DNA of 5,587 nucleotides from Nitrospirota bacterium (GCA_016217625.1 JACRHK010000281.1:1-5587); one strand, 5' to 3'; numbered from the stretch's first letter, positions 1 to 5,018 are shown. Notes: a model not told the origin generated them from the letters alone. Made by a program: numbers and translations.

Positions 1-85
1 GGGGGAAATTTCCTTCCGGTTCAATGAACGGAACACCGACCTTTTCCCCAAGACTTTCAAGCTGTTGAAAGCAACGAGCATTCAT
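1..85 (-). CDS. Possible N-terminal fragment of an unrecognised divergent gene
   Basis: A minus-strand frame stays open from a TAA at 233-235 to the left edge, about 77 codons in an AT-rich stretch. The first in-frame ATG is at 85 and gives a protein starting MNARCFQQLE, continuing with a GEKVGVPF segment and still open at the edge. The residues look protein-like and glycine spacing is natural, but I do not recognise a family. Upstream of the ATG the frame also reads HEFG; this resembles half of an HExxH zinc-protease motif, but the second histidine is absent, so I give it no weight. There is no convincing ribosome binding site before the ATG. A perfect TTGACA lies upstream on the same strand at 163-168, which weakly favours a divergent transcript. 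It could equally be a chance open frame or a gene remnant. Confidence 0.25.
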   Translation of the reverse strand, partial: MNARCFQQLESLGEKVGVPFIEPEGNFP

Positions 86-138
86 GACATAAGCAAAAAT
101 TAGTCCGAATTCGTGGGCAATTACCCTACTATTTATGT

Positions 139-168
139 TAAATAACCACACTTCCCGAATTCTGTCAA
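139..168 (-). promoter_or_regulatory. Weak candidate divergent promoter (minus strand)
   Basis: A perfect -35 hexamer TTGACA is read on the minus strand at 168-163. Eighteen bases downstream is TATTTA (144-139), which keeps only the TAT of the -10 consensus. Transcription from here would start around 132 and leave about 45 untranslated bases before the ATG at 85. The poor -10 makes this tentative, and in an AT-rich stretch one perfect hexamer can occur by chance. Confidence 0.2.
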
Positions 169-223
169 GACAAATCCCTTGGTTGTTTCTGATAGACCAG
201 GGCTGTCCAATACATGACTCTAG

Positions 224-252
224 TTGTTTTCTTTAAGCAAATAGAGTATGCT
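224..252 (+). promoter_or_regulatory. Candidate sigma70-type promoter for the YkgJ-family gene
   Basis: TTGTTT at 224-229 and TATGCT at 247-252 are separated by 17 bases and each match four of six consensus positions. Transcription would begin near 259 and leave a leader of about 17 bases that still contains the GAGG ribosome binding site at 263-266. The site lies in the AT-rich zone directly before the first plus-strand gene, where a promoter is expected. It was judged by eye only. Confidence 0.3.
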
Positions 253-262
253 AATACTTGTT

Positions 263-266
263 GAGG
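263..266 (+). promoter_or_regulatory. Ribosome binding site that sets the start at 276
   Basis: GAGG lies nine bases before the ATG at 276. The frame could also open at a TTG at 258, but this Shine-Dalgarno sequence would then fall inside the coding region and the TTG would have no site of its own. The ATG is therefore the better start. Confidence 0.5.
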
Positions 267-275
267 ATCTTTAGG

Positions 276-881
276 ATGCCCGAGTCGGCTTATACCCGTT
301 ATCTTCAGCTCGTCAAGAAGGTGGATCAGGTCCACCAGCGCGTCCTGATGCGGTTCTCCCGCGAGATCGCCTGCCGCCCCGGGTGCAGCGATTGCTGCCG
401 CGTGCCGCTGACGATTTTCCCCATCGAGGCCCACCATCTCCGGACGGGGTTCCAGCGGCTTCCCCACTCGACTCAGAAGGCAATCGCCGCGAAGATCGAA
501 GAAACCCTCCACATGCGGAAAAGGAAGCAGTGCGCCCTGCTGGACGAGGACCGGTGCCTACTGCACGCCTACCGCCCCCTGCTGTGCAAGACCCACGGTC
601 TGCCGATCCTGCTGCCCGGCAAGGGGAATCGCTCTCCTTCCTCTCTCGCGTACTGCCACCTCAACTTCCAAGGGATCGCCGACCCCTCCACGATCCCCCA
701 GGGCCTCATCCTGAACCTCGAGCTGATGAACCGCCTCCTCGTCGCCATCAACGCCCTCTACCTGAAAGAACGCGGCCTCCGTCCGCATGCGCTTCGCGTC
801 CCCATCGGGCTCTCCCTGCTGGAAGAGCTGTCCGGTCGTCGCTATGCCTCCCAAGGTCTTTCTCACCCGCACGTTGCCTGA
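276..881 (+). CDS. YkgJ-family cysteine-cluster protein (putative zinc/iron-chelating domain)
   Basis: This 201-residue protein has the hallmark cysteine pattern of the YkgJ/CxxCxxCC family, which is annotated as a putative zinc- or iron-binding domain; the biochemical role is unknown. The first cluster is CRPGCSDCC, with Cys33, Cys37, Cys40 and Cys41. A second block follows at Cys86 and Cys94, then a YRPLLCKTHG segment with Cys104 and His107, which matches the family's RPxxCRxxG region. Cys127 follows in YCHLNF. There is no signal peptide or membrane segment, so it is probably cytoplasmic. The C-terminal part after about residue 140 is leucine-rich, probably helical, and not diagnostic. The start is the ATG supported by GAGG nine bases upstream. 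The last 38 bases overlap the next gene, which implies joint expression, although a functional link to the dehydrogenase is not evident. The family call is firm; the metal and the function are not known. Confidence 0.85.
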   Translation: MPESAYTRYLQLVKKVDQVHQRVLMRFSREIACRPGCSDCCRVPLTIFPIEAHHLRTGFQRLPHSTQKAIAAKIEETLHMRKRKQCALLDEDRCLLHAYRPLLCKTHGLPILLPGKGNRSPSSLAYCHLNFQGIADPSTIPQGLILNLELMNRLLVAINALYLKERGLRPHALRVPIGLSLLEELSGRRYASQGLSHPHVA

Positions 882-1812
882 GCCGGTCATGGGCCGCCTT
901 CGGGAGGGGTTCGATCTCCTCTGCCCCTCCGAAGATCGCGCCCTCACCAAAGCCGAGATCCTCGCCGGGGTCAAGGACCGCGAGGCCCTGGTCTCGATGC
1001 TGAGCGACCCCATCGACGCCGAGGTGATCGCCGCCGCGCCGGCGCTCCGGATCATCGCCAACTACGCCGTGGGGCACAACAACGTGGACCTCGAAGCCGC
1101 CACGGCTCGCCGCATCGCCGTCACGAACACGCCCGGCGTCCTCACGGAGACGACCGCCGACCTGACCTGGGCGCTCATCCTGGCCGTGGGGCGCCGCCTG
1201 ATCGAAGGGGACCGGCTGGTGCGGGAAGAGCGATGGACGGGGTGGACGCCGACCCAACTGCTGGGCGCCGACATCCACGGCAAGACCCTCGGGATCATCG
1301 GGATGGGCCGGATCGGCCAGGCCGTGGCCCGGCGGGCCCAGGGGTTCGGAATGCGCATCCTCTACTACAGCCGCACGCGGCTGGATGTGCGGGTCGAGCG
1401 GGAGCTGGCCGCGCAGTTCCTAACGCTCCACGACCTGCTGGCGGCCTCCGACTTCGTGACGGTGCATACGCCCTTGTCGCCAAGCACGCGCCACCTCTTG
1501 GGGACAAAAGAGTTCGCCCGGATGAAACGCACGGCGTTCCTTATCAACACCTCGCGCGGACCGGTCGCGGATGAAGCCGCCCTGGTGGAAGCCCTGGAAT
1601 CCGGGCAGATTGCCGGAGCGGGGCTTGACGTGTACGAGAACGAGCCGGAAGTCCCCGAGCGGCTGCGCCGGCTTCCTCAAGTCGTCCTCCTCCCGCATTT
1701 GGGAAGCGCCTCAACGGAGACGCGTATCCGCATGGGGGAGATGGCGCTGGACAATCTCCGCGCGTTCTTTGAAGGCCGCCACCCGCCCAATCAGGTGAAC
1801 AGGTGGGAGTGA
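844..1812 (+). CDS. D-2-hydroxyacid dehydrogenase, probable glyoxylate/hydroxypyruvate reductase
   Basis: A 322-residue protein of normal length for the NAD(P)-dependent D-isomer 2-hydroxyacid dehydrogenases. An N-terminal substrate-binding part carries the NYAVG segment (73-77). The nucleotide-binding Rossmann domain has GMGRIG at 153-158. The family's catalytic residues are all present: Arg238 in NTSRGP, Glu267 in the ENEP motif and His285 in PHLGSAS. The LLGADIHGKT and RILYYSRTR segments closely resemble glyoxylate reductases. The Ser-Arg-Thr at 176-178, just after the second strand of the Rossmann fold, is the pattern usually associated with NADPH preference. The likely reaction is cytoplasmic reduction of glyoxylate to glycolate, or of hydroxypyruvate to D-glycerate; the exact substrate cannot be read from sequence. 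I chose the ATG at 844 because MPPKVFLTR matches family N-termini. An in-frame ATG at 787 would add 19 atypical residues encoded inside the preceding gene. The nearest purine-rich stretch (GGAAGAG, about 822-828) is some 15 bases away, so translation is probably coupled to the upstream gene. Confidence 0.9.
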   Translation: MPPKVFLTRTLPEPVMGRLREGFDLLCPSEDRALTKAEILAGVKDREALVSMLSDPIDAEVIAAAPALRIIANYAVGHNNVDLEAATARRIAVTNTPGVLTETTADLTWALILAVGRRLIEGDRLVREERWTGWTPTQLLGADIHGKTLGIIGMGRIGQAVARRAQGFGMRILYYSRTRLDVRVERELAAQFLTLHDLLAASDFVTVHTPLSPSTRHLLGTKEFARMKRTAFLINTSRGPVADEAALVEALESGQIAGAGLDVYENEPEVPERLRRLPQVVLLPHLGSASTETRIRMGEMALDNLRAFFEGRHPPNQVNRWE

Positions 1813-1838
1813 AGATAGAAGATAGACAATGGACAGCA
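1811..1838 (+). repeat. Degenerate heptamer tandem repeat before clpS
   Basis: Four successive seven-base units begin within the dehydrogenase stop codon: GAAGATA, GAAGATA, GACAATG, then a degenerate unit (GGACAGC or GACAGCA depending on register). The first two are identical and the later ones keep the GA start. The array abuts the AGGGG ribosome binding site of clpS, so it makes up nearly all of the 35-base gap. The seven-base period matches the different heptamer set found after clpS. Confidence 0.55.
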
Positions 1839-1842
1839 GGGG
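1838..1842 (+). promoter_or_regulatory. Ribosome binding site of clpS
   Basis: AGGGG lies five bases before the ATG at 1848. This supports that start over the in-frame GTG at 1803, which would lie inside the upstream gene and would translate the heptamer repeat into a non-conserved extension. Confidence 0.5.
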
Positions 1843-1847
1843 AATCC

Positions 1848-2162
1848 ATGGCGACCCGACCGACACCAGCCCAAGAGACGGCGGAGCATACCGCCCCGCG
1901 GGAAGCCCTCGCGCCCCTCTACCACGTGATCTTCATGGACGATCCCTTCACCACCATGGAATTCGTGGTGCGGATCCTGTTCCGTCTGTTCGGCAAAGAC
2001 CTCGTGACCGCCACGCGACTCATGCTGGAGGTCCACCAAACCGGATCTTCGTTGGTGGCCACGCTGCCGCTGGAGGTGGCCGAACTGAAGCGCGAGCAGG
2101 TCCACGCCTCCGCACGCACCGAAGGGTTCCCCTTCACCTGCCGCCTGGAGATCGCCAGTTAA
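1848..2162 (+). CDS. clpS: ATP-dependent Clp protease adaptor ClpS
   Basis: A 104-residue protein of typical ClpS length. In proteobacteria ClpS binds the ClpA N-domain and delivers proteins with destabilising N-terminal residues to ClpAP in the cytoplasm. A flexible tail (about 1-22) precedes the ClpS core. YHVIFMDDPFTTMEFVV (25-41) aligns without gaps to the YKVILVNDDYTPMEFVI segment of E. coli ClpS. TRLMLEVHQTG (56-66) holds the conserved histidine (His63, E. coli His66), followed by LEVAELKREQV and a FPFTCRLE ending like the family's PLxCxxE. Met37 matches the gatekeeper Met40. The amino-group-binding loop is unusual: positions matching E. coli Asn34 and Asp36 are Asp31 and Pro33, while Asp35 is kept as Asp32. 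No clpA is in the window. The gene lies 35 bases after the dehydrogenase and may be co-transcribed with it. It is flanked on both sides by heptamer repeats. The family call is firm; whether N-degron binding is retained is open. Confidence 0.9.
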   Translation: MATRPTPAQETAEHTAPREALAPLYHVIFMDDPFTTMEFVVRILFRLFGKDLVTATRLMLEVHQTGSSLVATLPLEVAELKREQVHASARTEGFPFTCRLEIAS

Positions 2163-2228
2163 GCAACGAGCAATGAGTAACGAGTAGCGAGGCTTGAGAT
2201 CATTGCTCATTGCTCATTGCTCATTGCT
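2162..2228. repeat. Inverted heptamer arrays forming a long hairpin between convergent genes
   Basis: On the plus strand, four degenerate AGYARYG units run from 2162 to 2189: AGCAACG, AGCAATG, AGTAACG, AGTAGCG. After a short spacer come four perfect copies of CATTGCT (2201-2228), the reverse complement of AGCAATG. The arms 2162-2190 and 2200-2228 can pair around a nine-base loop, with most positions Watson-Crick or G-U in plus-strand RNA and C-A mismatches at three. The array begins in the last base of the clpS stop codon and runs into the ATPase gene, supplying its last codons and its TGA. No T-run follows, so this is not a standard intrinsic terminator, though it could stop or protect transcripts. 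It resembles the short tandem heptamers known from cyanobacteria and other bacteria. Confidence 0.8.
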
Positions 2229-3937
2229 ATCTTCAATGACCGCATCCGATTGATAGCCGCCGCGATCTCGAAGCGTCGGGGCATGGCGAGATCACCCGCG
2301 GGATAAGGGGCGAGAATATCCAACCCTTTGTCTTCCAGCTCCCGATCCAGGGTATCCAGCGCCTCGCGGAGCGTCAGCTCCCGCGAAAAACAGCGCATTG
2401 CCAGATAGTGGATCGCCTCGCCGATGGCGCGGGTCTGGCTGTCGTCCACCAACTGCTCCACGGCGCCGAGATCGATCATCAGCCTGCCGAATAGCAGGCT
2501 CCGCAGCCCCTTCGCGTCAATCTTCACCTCCCGCCGCCCCCGGCTGGGGTCGAAGCTGGAAGCGAGCGGCGCCCGGGCAGGCATCGGGCCGAAGCGATCC
2601 CCCCCTTCGTGAAGCCGGCGAAGGGGCTGTTTCTCCCGGATCGCCCGCGCGCGATCCGTCACATCCAACGGGCGATAGGCCTCCATCTGGATCACCCGGT
2701 CGGCCACGTCGAAGTAGTCGCCCGATCCTCCCATCACGAGGATCGTCGAAACGCCGTGCTCGGCATAGAGCTGCCGGACCTTGTCCAGGAAGGGCGTAAT
2801 CGGCTCCTGGGCCTTGGCAACCAGCTCCTGCATCCGCTCATCCCGGATCATGAAGTTCGTGGCCGAAGTGTCTTCATCCACCAGCAGCAGCTCCGCCCCC
2901 GCTTCCAGCGCCTCCAGGATGTTGGCCGCCTGGGAGGTGGAGCCGCCGGCGTTCTCCGTCGAGAAGTTCCGGGTCTCCTTGCCGAACGGCAGGTGGTTGA
3001 TGAAGGGGGAGATGTCCACCCCCGCGACAGAGCGTCCGTCCTCGGCGCGGATCTTTACGGCCGTGGATAGCGTGACCACCTGCTCGCGGCCGTCCCCGGG
3101 GATGTGGGGATAGACGCCGCGCTCCAGCGCCCGGAGGAGCGTGGACTTCCCATGGAACCCGCCGCCGACGATGAGGGTCACGCCGGCGGGGAGCCCCATC
3201 CCCCGCACCGCTCCCGCATGAGGCGCATGGAGCGTAACCTCCAGCTCGGAAGGCGCCTGCAGAGGGATGACCATTGGGCCGTCGCCGCGAAGCGGCCGGT
3301 CATCCACGCCGCTGCGCCGCGGGAGAATGGCCCCGTTGCCGAGGAACGCCACGAGACCCTGTTCGCGGAGCTGCGCGCGGAGGGCCGCCTGGTCCTCGAC
3401 GACCTCGAGGTGTCGGCGGAGGGAACGGGGTTCCAGGCGGGAATACCGAAGCGACTCATCAACGATCCGGGGAAGATTCTCGAAACACATCGCGATCGCC
3501 TCGTGGGCCAGGATCGTCCGCCCTGCCGCAGGAAGCCCCATGACGAAGCGGACCTCCACCCCCTGCTCCGAAACGAGACAGGCCGTCCGCTCCAAGACCT
3601 CCTGCCCCCCGCAGTCGATCCCGATGAACCCGCTCCGTCCACTGCCCCGCGAACCCTCGACGATGGCGTGGATGGCTTCGGCGAACCGGCGGATCAGATA
3701 ATCCTGCAGGGCAATCCGGCGAGGTGTTGTTGGATAGAGTTCCGGAGGAAACCCGGCTTGATCTTGGGAGAGGAGGACGCGGACGCGGGAGGGCGCGGCG
3801 AAGGGATCCCCCTGGACCTGGTCGATCATCAGGAGGTAGGCATTTCCCTGATACCGCCCCTCGATCTCTTGGTAGGCCTTGTATCCCCGGCGGTCGATCC
3901 GAAGGAGCGTCCGCCGGAGATCGTCCAGCGACCGCAT
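2207..3937 (-). CDS. Predicted ABC-class ATPase (COG3044 / PF09818 family)
   Basis: A 576-residue protein matching the 'predicted ATPase of the ABC class' family, whose role is unknown. The N-terminal region carries the family's conserved IDRRGYKAYQEIEGRY and QGDPFAAPSRVRV segments (about 14-54). The ATPase core follows: Walker A GGGFHGKST at 258-266, an ABC-signature-like AGGSTSQAANILEAL at 330-344, and Walker B LLLVDED at 350-356 ending in Asp-Glu-Asp. MGGSGDYFDVADRVIQM (402-418) is a later conserved block. There are no membrane segments, so it is a soluble, probably cytoplasmic ATPase rather than a transporter component. It starts two bases after the PilZ stop codon and is the last gene of the operon. 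The only nearby ribosome binding sequences are weak (GGA about 12 bases upstream), so translational coupling is likely. The last six residues, AMSNEQ, and the stop are encoded by the heptamer repeat, which probably rewrote the C-terminus. The family call is strong; the substrate is unknown. Confidence 0.88.
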   Translation of the reverse strand: MRSLDDLRRTLLRIDRRGYKAYQEIEGRYQGNAYLLMIDQVQGDPFAAPSRVRVLLSQDQAGFPPELYPTTPRRIALQDYLIRRFAEAIHAIVEGSRGSGRSGFIGIDCGGQEVLERTACLVSEQGVEVRFVMGLPAAGRTILAHEAIAMCFENLPRIVDESLRYSRLEPRSLRRHLEVVEDQAALRAQLREQGLVAFLGNGAILPRRSGVDDRPLRGDGPMVIPLQAPSELEVTLHAPHAGAVRGMGLPAGVTLIVGGGFHGKSTLLRALERGVYPHIPGDGREQVVTLSTAVKIRAEDGRSVAGVDISPFINHLPFGKETRNFSTENAGGSTSQAANILEALEAGAELLLVDEDTSATNFMIRDERMQELVAKAQEPITPFLDKVRQLYAEHGVSTILVMGGSGDYFDVADRVIQMEAYRPLDVTDRARAIREKQPLRRLHEGGDRFGPMPARAPLASSFDPSRGRREVKIDAKGLRSLLFGRLMIDLGAVEQLVDDSQTRAIGEAIHYLAMRCFSRELTLREALDTLDRELEDKGLDILAPYPAGDLAMPRRFEIAAAINRMRSLKIAMSNEQ

Positions 3938-3939
3938 GC

Positions 3940-4266
3940 TTACAGCAGTTCCAACTCCCGGAGCAAGCGGTGAAAAGACGGGGAGGGATGCACGTGCACT
4001 CCCATGCCGCAGCGGACGGCGCGGACGAGCTGGGGAGGCACCGACTTGGACCGCATGACGGTCCCCTCGACGTGAATGAGCGCGTTGCTGGGCGTGGTAA
4101 TCTCGCAGCGCAGGCGCGTCCCCGGCTTATAGACCCGGTTCGTGTGGATGAAGAACCCCGTCATCGAGAAGTTCCCCGTGAAGGCCGTGGAGTCATAGCC
4201 GTCCACGCCGTAGCGGATACAGAGCCGCCGGACGTGCCGCGTCGCCCGTTTCGTCTTGTCTTCCAT
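3940..4266 (-). CDS. PilZ domain protein, putative cyclic di-GMP effector
   Basis: A 108-residue single-domain PilZ protein. Both parts of the cyclic di-GMP site are visible: RHVRR at 10-14 gives the RxxxR motif, and NFSMTG at 32-37 gives the (D/N)xSxxG motif. The GMGVHV strand (87-92) and a leucine-rich C-terminal helix are typical of the fold. Such proteins bind cyclic di-GMP in the cytoplasm and pass the signal to a partner, commonly affecting motility, exopolysaccharide or gene expression; the target here is unknown. I start at the ATG at 4266, which has GGGAGG six bases upstream and puts the RxxxR motif near the N-terminus as usual. A longer frame from 4401 overlaps the response regulator gene and adds 45 non-conserved residues. 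It sits 17 bases after the response regulator and 2 bases before the ATPase, which indicates a single transcript. Confidence 0.88.
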   Translation of the reverse strand: MEDKTKRATRHVRRLCIRYGVDGYDSTAFTGNFSMTGFFIHTNRVYKPGTRLRCEITTPSNALIHVEGTVMRSKSVPPQLVRAVRCGMGVHVHPSPSFHRLLRELELL

Positions 4267-4272
4267 CAAGAG

Positions 4273-4278
4273 CCTCCC
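4273..4278 (-). promoter_or_regulatory. Ribosome binding site deciding the PilZ start
   Basis: Read on the minus strand this is GGGAGG, a strong Shine-Dalgarno sequence six bases before the ATG at 4266. It lies wholly in the 17-base gap after the response regulator stop codon and argues against the longer upstream start at 4401. Confidence 0.6.
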
Positions 4279-4283
4279 GAAGC

Positions 4284-4874
4284 CTAGCTTGCCCGGCTTG
4301 GCGCGGCCGGCAGGCAGGAGTGGCAGACAAAGTGCGCGGAGAACCAGGGGGATGCCTGGGTAAAATCGGGCACGAGCTCGAGGACCTGCCGCCCCCCGCA
4401 CCGTGGACAGCGGGCCACGGCGAAGTCCCGAAACAGCGACTGGATATCCAGCCCCTCTTCCTGGATCGCCACCCGATAGGCGGGGGCCGAACCTTTCACG
4501 GTCGTCTCGGCCAGCACCTTCTTGATCTTGTCCACCACGTCTTTGGGCTTGCTCACCGACTTGATGAGAAAGTCGGTTGCCCCGAGTTTCATCGCCTTCT
4601 CGATCTCCTCCGGCTGCCCCTTGGCCGAAAAGACGATGACGGGGACCTCTTGCAGCCGCGGGTCGGTCTTCACCACCTGGAGCACCTTGAAGCCGTCCAC
4701 CACGGGGAGCATCAGGTCTAAGAGAATCAAATCCGGCCGCTCCCGCGCCAGGATCTGCAAGGCCTCCCCGCCGTGGTCGGCGGTCAGCACCTCGAACTGC
4801 TCCAGCAGCAGCTTTCCCTTGTACATCTGTCGGATGGTGGCCGTGTCCTCAACGAGCAAGACCTTCTTTTTCAT
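4284..4874 (-). CDS. Response regulator: CheY-like receiver with C-terminal zinc ribbon
   Basis: A 196-residue protein. Residues 1 to about 122 are a complete receiver domain: acidic pair Glu9-Asp10, phospho-acceptor Asp53 in LLDLMLP, switch residue Ser83 in VFSAKG and Lys105 in FLIKS. All the residues needed for phosphotransfer from a histidine kinase are present. A linker (about 123-150) leads to a small C-terminal module with CPRCGG (Cys156, Cys159) and CHSC (Cys184, Cys187), a CxxC...CxxC arrangement with a 24-residue gap that suggests a zinc ribbon. There is no DNA-binding helix-turn-helix, GGDEF, EAL or other recognised output domain, so the zinc ribbon is the likely output or partner-binding part. 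It is the first gene of the operon with PilZ and the ATPase. The ATG at 4874 has GGGGAA (4881-4886) six bases upstream. No histidine kinase is encoded in the window. The receiver call is very firm; the zinc-ribbon reading rests on the cysteine spacing. Confidence 0.9.
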   Translation of the reverse strand: MKKKVLLVEDTATIRQMYKGKLLLEQFEVLTADHGGEALQILARERPDLILLDLMLPVVDGFKVLQVVKTDPRLQEVPVIVFSAKGQPEEIEKAMKLGATDFLIKSVSKPKDVVDKIKKVLAETTVKGSAPAYRVAIQEEGLDIQSLFRDFAVARCPRCGGRQVLELVPDFTQASPWFSAHFVCHSCLPAAPSRAS

Positions 4875-4880
4875 CGGCCG

Positions 4881-4886
4881 TTCCCC
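4881..4886 (-). promoter_or_regulatory. Ribosome binding site of the response regulator
   Basis: Read on the minus strand, GGGGAA lies six bases before the ATG at 4874. It supports the chosen start, which also gives the standard N-terminus of a receiver domain (MKKKVLLVED). Confidence 0.45.
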
Positions 4887-4949
4887 AAAACCCTAGACCC
4901 AGCATCCCCTTTTACGGCAATCTGACCAATCCCCGCATCCTGCCGATAG

Positions 4950-4964
4950 ATGCTATTCTAGCAT
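4950..4964 (-). promoter_or_regulatory. Extended -10 promoter within a palindrome, upstream of the response regulator operon
   Basis: On the minus strand TGCTAGAAT (4963-4955) matches the extended -10 form TGnTAnAAT, with a hexamer TAGAAT that differs from consensus at one position. No recognisable -35 lies 17 bases upstream, which extended -10 promoters can tolerate. Transcription would start near 4948 and give a leader of roughly 74 bases before the ATG at 4874. The same bases form a perfect inverted repeat, ATGCTA-TTC-TAGCAT (plus-strand reading), which could be an operator or chance symmetry. This is the only promoter-like sequence I see in the 144-base gap between the two minus-strand genes. 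Confidence 0.35.
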
Positions 4965-4966
4965 AG

Positions 4967-4986
4967 AAAAGCACCGTCTGGGACGG
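4967..4986 (-). terminator. Weak candidate terminator after the DUF72 gene
   Basis: On the minus strand CCGTC-CCA-GACGG forms a five-base-pair GC-rich stem with a three-base loop (4986-4974), followed after three bases by TTTT (4970-4967). It lies 33 bases beyond the DUF72 stop codon and just upstream of the next operon's putative -10, which is where a terminator would be expected. The stem and T-run are both short, so efficiency is doubtful. Confidence 0.3.
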
Positions 4987-5018
4987 GATGAATGGCAAGA
5001 TGCAAGTCCCGATCCCCA

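Larger units (their letters stand above)
1..257. other. AT-rich left end, mostly non-coding
   Basis: The first 240 bases have about 41% G+C by hand count (roughly 35% over 121-180), against about 70% in the genes that follow. No plus-strand reading frame of useful length crosses it. It should contain the promoter of the cysteine-cluster gene at 276, and on the minus strand it may contain the start of a divergent gene (described separately). A small imperfect inverted repeat lies at 14-33: TTCCGGTTC, a three-base centre, then GAACGGAA, with one unpaired base. I see no tRNA, transposase fragment or insertion-sequence end. The composition suggests either a recently acquired segment whose bulk lies outside the window, or simply a long divergent promoter region. 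Confidence 0.6.

Noticed and set aside
105..145. HEFG in the minus-strand frame as a zinc metalloprotease (HExxH) active site.
   Set aside because: The second histidine is missing and this part lies upstream of the first ATG, so it may not be translated.
163..172. Short palindrome TGTCAAGACA as an operator or terminator.
   Set aside because: Four-base arms are too short to stand out in this region, and it overlaps the TTGACA already noted as a possible -35.
165..512. Minus-strand frame of 115 codons opposite the start of the YkgJ gene.
   Set aside because: It overlaps the diagnostic cysteine motif of the real gene, has no recognisable features and no ribosome binding site.
383..1003. Plus-strand frame spanning the end of the YkgJ gene and the start of the dehydrogenase.
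   Set aside because: The translation is dominated by Arg, Pro and Ala, crosses two well-supported genes in another frame and has no domain features.
748..1278. Minus-strand frame of 176 codons opposite the dehydrogenase.
   Set aside because: Low-complexity Gly/Arg/Asp composition typical of the antisense of a GC-rich gene; the dehydrogenase on the other strand has intact catalytic residues.
2162..2228. CRISPR-like array.
   Set aside because: Units are seven bases long without spacers, and the second half is inverted relative to the first; nothing matches a repeat-spacer structure and no cas gene is nearby.
3104..3973. Long plus-strand open frame (289 codons) opposite the ATPase gene.
   Set aside because: It is antisense to a gene with clear ATPase motifs, its product is rich in Arg/Pro/Glu/Asp with no recognisable domain, and long antisense frames are common at this GC content.
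4267..4401. A 45-residue N-terminal extension of the PilZ protein.
   Set aside because: It lies mostly inside the response regulator gene, is not PilZ-like, and the ATG at 4266 has a strong GGGAGG at ideal spacing.
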